A stretch of 64,000 nucleotides of DNA from Muribaculaceae bacterium (GTDB lineage Bacteria; Bacteroidota; Bacteroidia; Bacteroidales; Muribaculaceae). The DNA lies in NCBI GenBank assembly GCA_016292745.1, contig JAEDFO010000004.1, positions 1 to 64,000 of the forward strand. Direction: 5' to 3'. Within the stretch, counting starts at the first letter, position 1, and every line of letters starts with the position of its first letter. Of the stretch, positions 62,928 through 64,000 are shown piece after piece. Under the pieces are notes generated by a model that saw only the letters and a program-made list of their open reading frames with translations, made no database searches and had not been told where the DNA came from. The position numbers were made by a program, and so were the translations under genes.

Positions 62928-64000
62928 ATGGCCATCATACGTAACATATTATTATTGTGCATCGCCGCCGCTGCAACAGTGCCGGTACAAGGAGAATCAG
63001 CCACCGATACAACCTCGGTGGAAAAGTCTCTGTATCTTGAAGAAGTATCGATAACAGCTATAAAGACATCGCGCAACCTAAGCAACGACGCACTGTCGGC
63101 TTCAACATTCTCTAAACGGCTGATTGAGCGCAACAATGTTCTGTCGGCCAAGGATTTCGCCAAGTTCACACCAAATCTGCACATTCCAAACTACGGTTCG
63201 CGAATGACATCGTCAATTTATGTGCGCGGTATCGGCGCCCGCATCGACCAGCCGGCAGTGGGGCTGAACATCGACAATCTGCCCGTGATGAACAAGGACA
63301 ACTACGATTTCAACATCAACGACATAGCACGCGCCGAGATTCTCCGAGGCCCACAAAGCACGCTCTATGGCCGCAATGCCATGGGCGGCATCATAAACAT
63401 CTACACACTCTCACCCCTCTCCTATCAGGGCACCCGCGCCATGGTGCAGTATGGCAGCGGCAACTCATACCAGATTGCAGTGTCGCACTATCGTCTTATC
63501 GGCGACAACAAAGGGCTAAGCATATCGGGCTCGTTCTCTTCGTCCGACGGCTTTTTCACCAACATTTACAACGGCAAGAAGTGCGACTGGGAGAAGAACG
63601 GCAGCATCCGTTCGAAATTCGAGTGGCACAAAGGAAGCACCTCTATCGACAACACCCTATCAGCCTCCATCTCACGCCAAGGCGGATATCCATACATCTC
63701 AACAGAAGGCACCGATGTAGCTTATAACGACACTTGCTTCTACCGCCGGACATCAATCGCCGACGCCTTCACAGTGAAATGGAACTGGAAAGGTATCAGC
63801 ATGTCGAGTATCTCGAGCTACCAGTTTATCGACGACAACATGACACTCGACCAGGATTTCCTGCCCTACTCCTATTTCACGCTGTCGCAGATACGCCGGG
63901 AACATGTGCTCACCGAAGACCTCATTGCAAAATACAAACACCGCGACTACAACGCCCTGCTTGGTTTCTTCGCATTCTACCGCCACTCAGACATGGACGC
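62928..64000 (+). CDS. TonB-dependent receptor, N-terminal part (3' end outside the window)
   Basis: The open frame runs from ATG 62928 to the window end (357 codons, no stop). A signal peptide (RNILLLCIAAAATVPVQG) leads into a plug domain with FAKFTPNLHIPNY, SIYVRGIGARID, IARAEILRGPQSTLYGRN and AMGGIINIYT. Beta-barrel strands follow (VQYGSGNSYQIAVSHY). No CarboxypepD-like N-terminal extension is seen, so it is not a typical SusC; it looks like a siderophore- or metal-type receptor. The substrate is unknown. The neighbouring esterase is divergent, not co-transcribed. Confidence 0.85.
   Translation, partial: MAIIRNILLLCIAAAATVPVQGESATDTTSVEKSLYLEEVSITAIKTSRNLSNDALSASTFSKRLIERNNVLSAKDFAKFTPNLHIPNYGSRMTSSIYVRGIGARIDQPAVGLNIDNLPVMNKDNYDFNINDIARAEILRGPQSTLYGRNAMGGIINIYTLSPLSYQGTRAMVQYGSGNSYQIAVSHYRLIGDNKGLSISGSFSSSDGFFTNIYNGKKCDWEKNGSIRSKFEWHKGSTSIDNTLSASISRQGGYPYISTEGTDVAYNDTCFYRRTSIADAFTVKWNWKGISMSSISSYQFIDDNMTLDQDFLPYSYFTLSQIRREHVLTEDLIAKYKHRDYNALLGFFAFYRHSDMD

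Noticed and set aside
1..64000. tRNA, rRNA, CRISPR, insertion sequence or prophage
   Set aside because: No cloverleaf or rRNA-like stretch, no regularly spaced repeats and no transposase, integrase or phage structural gene was recognised on either strand.

Overview
The window comes from a member of the Bacteroidota, very probably the order Bacteroidales. The family cannot be fixed from the sequence; a gut lineage such as Muribaculaceae or Prevotellaceae is a guess. The evidence is: promoters of the Bacteroidota type (TTG/TTTG, about 19 nt, then TAnnTTTG); lineage-typical families (DUF4199, DUF6452, DUF6048, DUF5106, DUF4922); a Complex I without NuoE, F and G and with fused NuoCD; an F-type ATPase with a very short epsilon subunit and a signal-peptide-bearing subunit a; and inositol-lipid genes. 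No rRNA, tRNA, CRISPR array, insertion sequence or prophage gene was seen.

Layout. 1-167 is the tail of a LuxR-type regulator. 249-3703 (+) is a tight run: DUF4199 membrane protein, polyprenyl-phosphate-type glycosyltransferase, nitroreductase, DUF6452 lipoprotein, DUF6048 protein. 3742-10326 (-) holds metH, a secreted histidine phosphatase and trkH. 10358-11477 holds an HxlR regulator and a cupin protein, separated by an intergenic repeat that carries promoter -7 boxes. 11733-17629 (+) is pdxA followed by a probable inositol-lipid cluster: nucleotidyltransferase, ATP-grasp protein, CDP-alcohol phosphatidyltransferase, HAD phosphatase, terminator, then myo-inositol phosphate synthase on its own promoter. 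17765-23779 (-) is a seven-gene housekeeping run from a DUF5106 protein to kdsA.

23896-40157 (-) is a 12-gene run with gaps or overlaps of 27 nt or less that reads as a peptidoglycan salvage operon. It encodes an amidase, a glycosyltransferase, a HIT-like DUF4922 protein, a SpoIID-like protein, an AmpG-like permease, a NamZ-type DUF1343 exo-muramidase, a D-lactate-dehydrogenase-like FAD/Fe-S protein, a MurT/NagX-like membrane protein, a BadF-type amino-sugar kinase, MurQ and a tandem-SGNH esterase. The implied route is: cut peptide and sugar, import, phosphorylate, cleave the lactyl ether, then oxidise the released D-lactate into the respiratory chain. A second BadF kinase lies just upstream (40397-41233), behind a further copy of the promoter-bearing repeat. 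A secreted lamin-tail-domain protein follows (41503-43386).

43477-60366 (-) is the most striking arrangement. The complete F1Fo ATP synthase set (atpDCBEFHAG) sits inside the Complex I set, giving nuoA-B-CD-H-[atp]-I-J-K-L-M-N, 18 genes in one orientation, with a promoter-like site upstream and a strong hairpin terminator after nuoN. The window ends with a sialate O-acetylesterase-like protein (60787-62790, -) and the 5' part of a TonB-dependent receptor (62928 onwards, +) whose promoter lies almost on its start codon.
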